Shown: positions 23,840 through 23,847 of the stretch, piece by piece
Numbering within the stretch: the stretch's first letter is position 1
Layout of the letters: every line of letters begins with the position of its first letter
Source: an uncultured Myxococcales bacterium
GTDB taxonomy: Bacteria; Myxococcota_A; Polyangia; Polyangiales; Polyangiaceae
Reading direction: 5' to 3'
Assembly: GCA_937998045.1 (NCBI GenBank)
Contig: CALKVG010000201.1
Location: 1 to 23,847 of the forward strand
Length of the DNA: 23,847 nucleotides
Translations under genes and position numbers: made by a program
Notes under the pieces: model-generated
Database searches by the model: none
What the model was told of the DNA's origin: nothing
What the model saw: the letters and a program-made list of their open reading frames with translations, nothing else

Positions 23840-23847
23840 TCTAGCAT

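Overview
The window is GC-rich chromosomal DNA from a Gram-negative bacterium, most likely a member of the Myxococcota (Polyangiales/Sorangiineae-type). This rests on the coding bias toward GC-ending codons, the abundance of lipoproteins, FHA, PilZ, TPR and HEAT-like proteins with long Pro/Ala linkers, and the outer-membrane beta-barrel C-terminus. The assignment is inferred from style and is not proven by a marker gene. I see no tRNA, rRNA, insertion sequence, CRISPR array or phage module. Sixteen genes are complete. A seventeenth is cut by the left edge and an eighteenth may be cut by the right edge.

Layout. Positions 1-5118 are all on the minus strand: ftsK (DNA translocase), a small unknown gene, a membrane-anchored PQQ-type beta-propeller, and the N-terminus of an unknown acidic protein. 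A 212-base divergent region follows. From 5331 the plus strand carries a HEAT-like lipoprotein, a protein that appears to join a ribbon-helix-helix segment to an FHA domain, and a ketopantoate-reductase-like protein. A minus-strand TPR protein (8908-10821) faces a plus-strand lipoprotein with an LprI-like C-terminus (10916-12091) across a 94-base divergent region. On the minus strand, 12131-16249 holds a polytopic GT-C-like membrane protein followed by ppk1 (polyphosphate kinase). After a 248-base divergent region, the plus strand runs 16498-23230: DHH phosphoesterase, formyltransferase-like protein, PilZ-type protein, a very large secreted metalloprotease/beta-propeller/beta-barrel protein, and a small lipoprotein. 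The right end has two short minus-strand genes.

How the genes work together. Firm functions are chromosome segregation/division (FtsK) and polyphosphate metabolism (Ppk1). The envelope is strongly represented: three lipoproteins, the anchored propeller, the GT-C-like enzyme and the protease-barrel. Several enzymes are recognisable by fold but have altered key residues: the formyltransferase homologue has Gly in place of the catalytic Asn, the ketopantoate reductase homologue lacks the usual Lys/Asn positions, the DHH protein has a changed GGGH motif, and the PilZ-type domain lacks RxxxR. The series DHH phosphoesterase, formyltransferase-like, PilZ-type is the most suggestive unexplained cluster. 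The most unusual single protein is the 990-residue protease-propeller-barrel, whose inter-module linker is encoded by a run of nine C. Several nucleic-acid features are also recorded: a 16-base tandem repeat after ftsK, a perfect 11-bp-arm hairpin inside the PilZ-type gene with a second copy of one arm in the leader, and a hairpin covering the ribosome site of the last lipoprotein.
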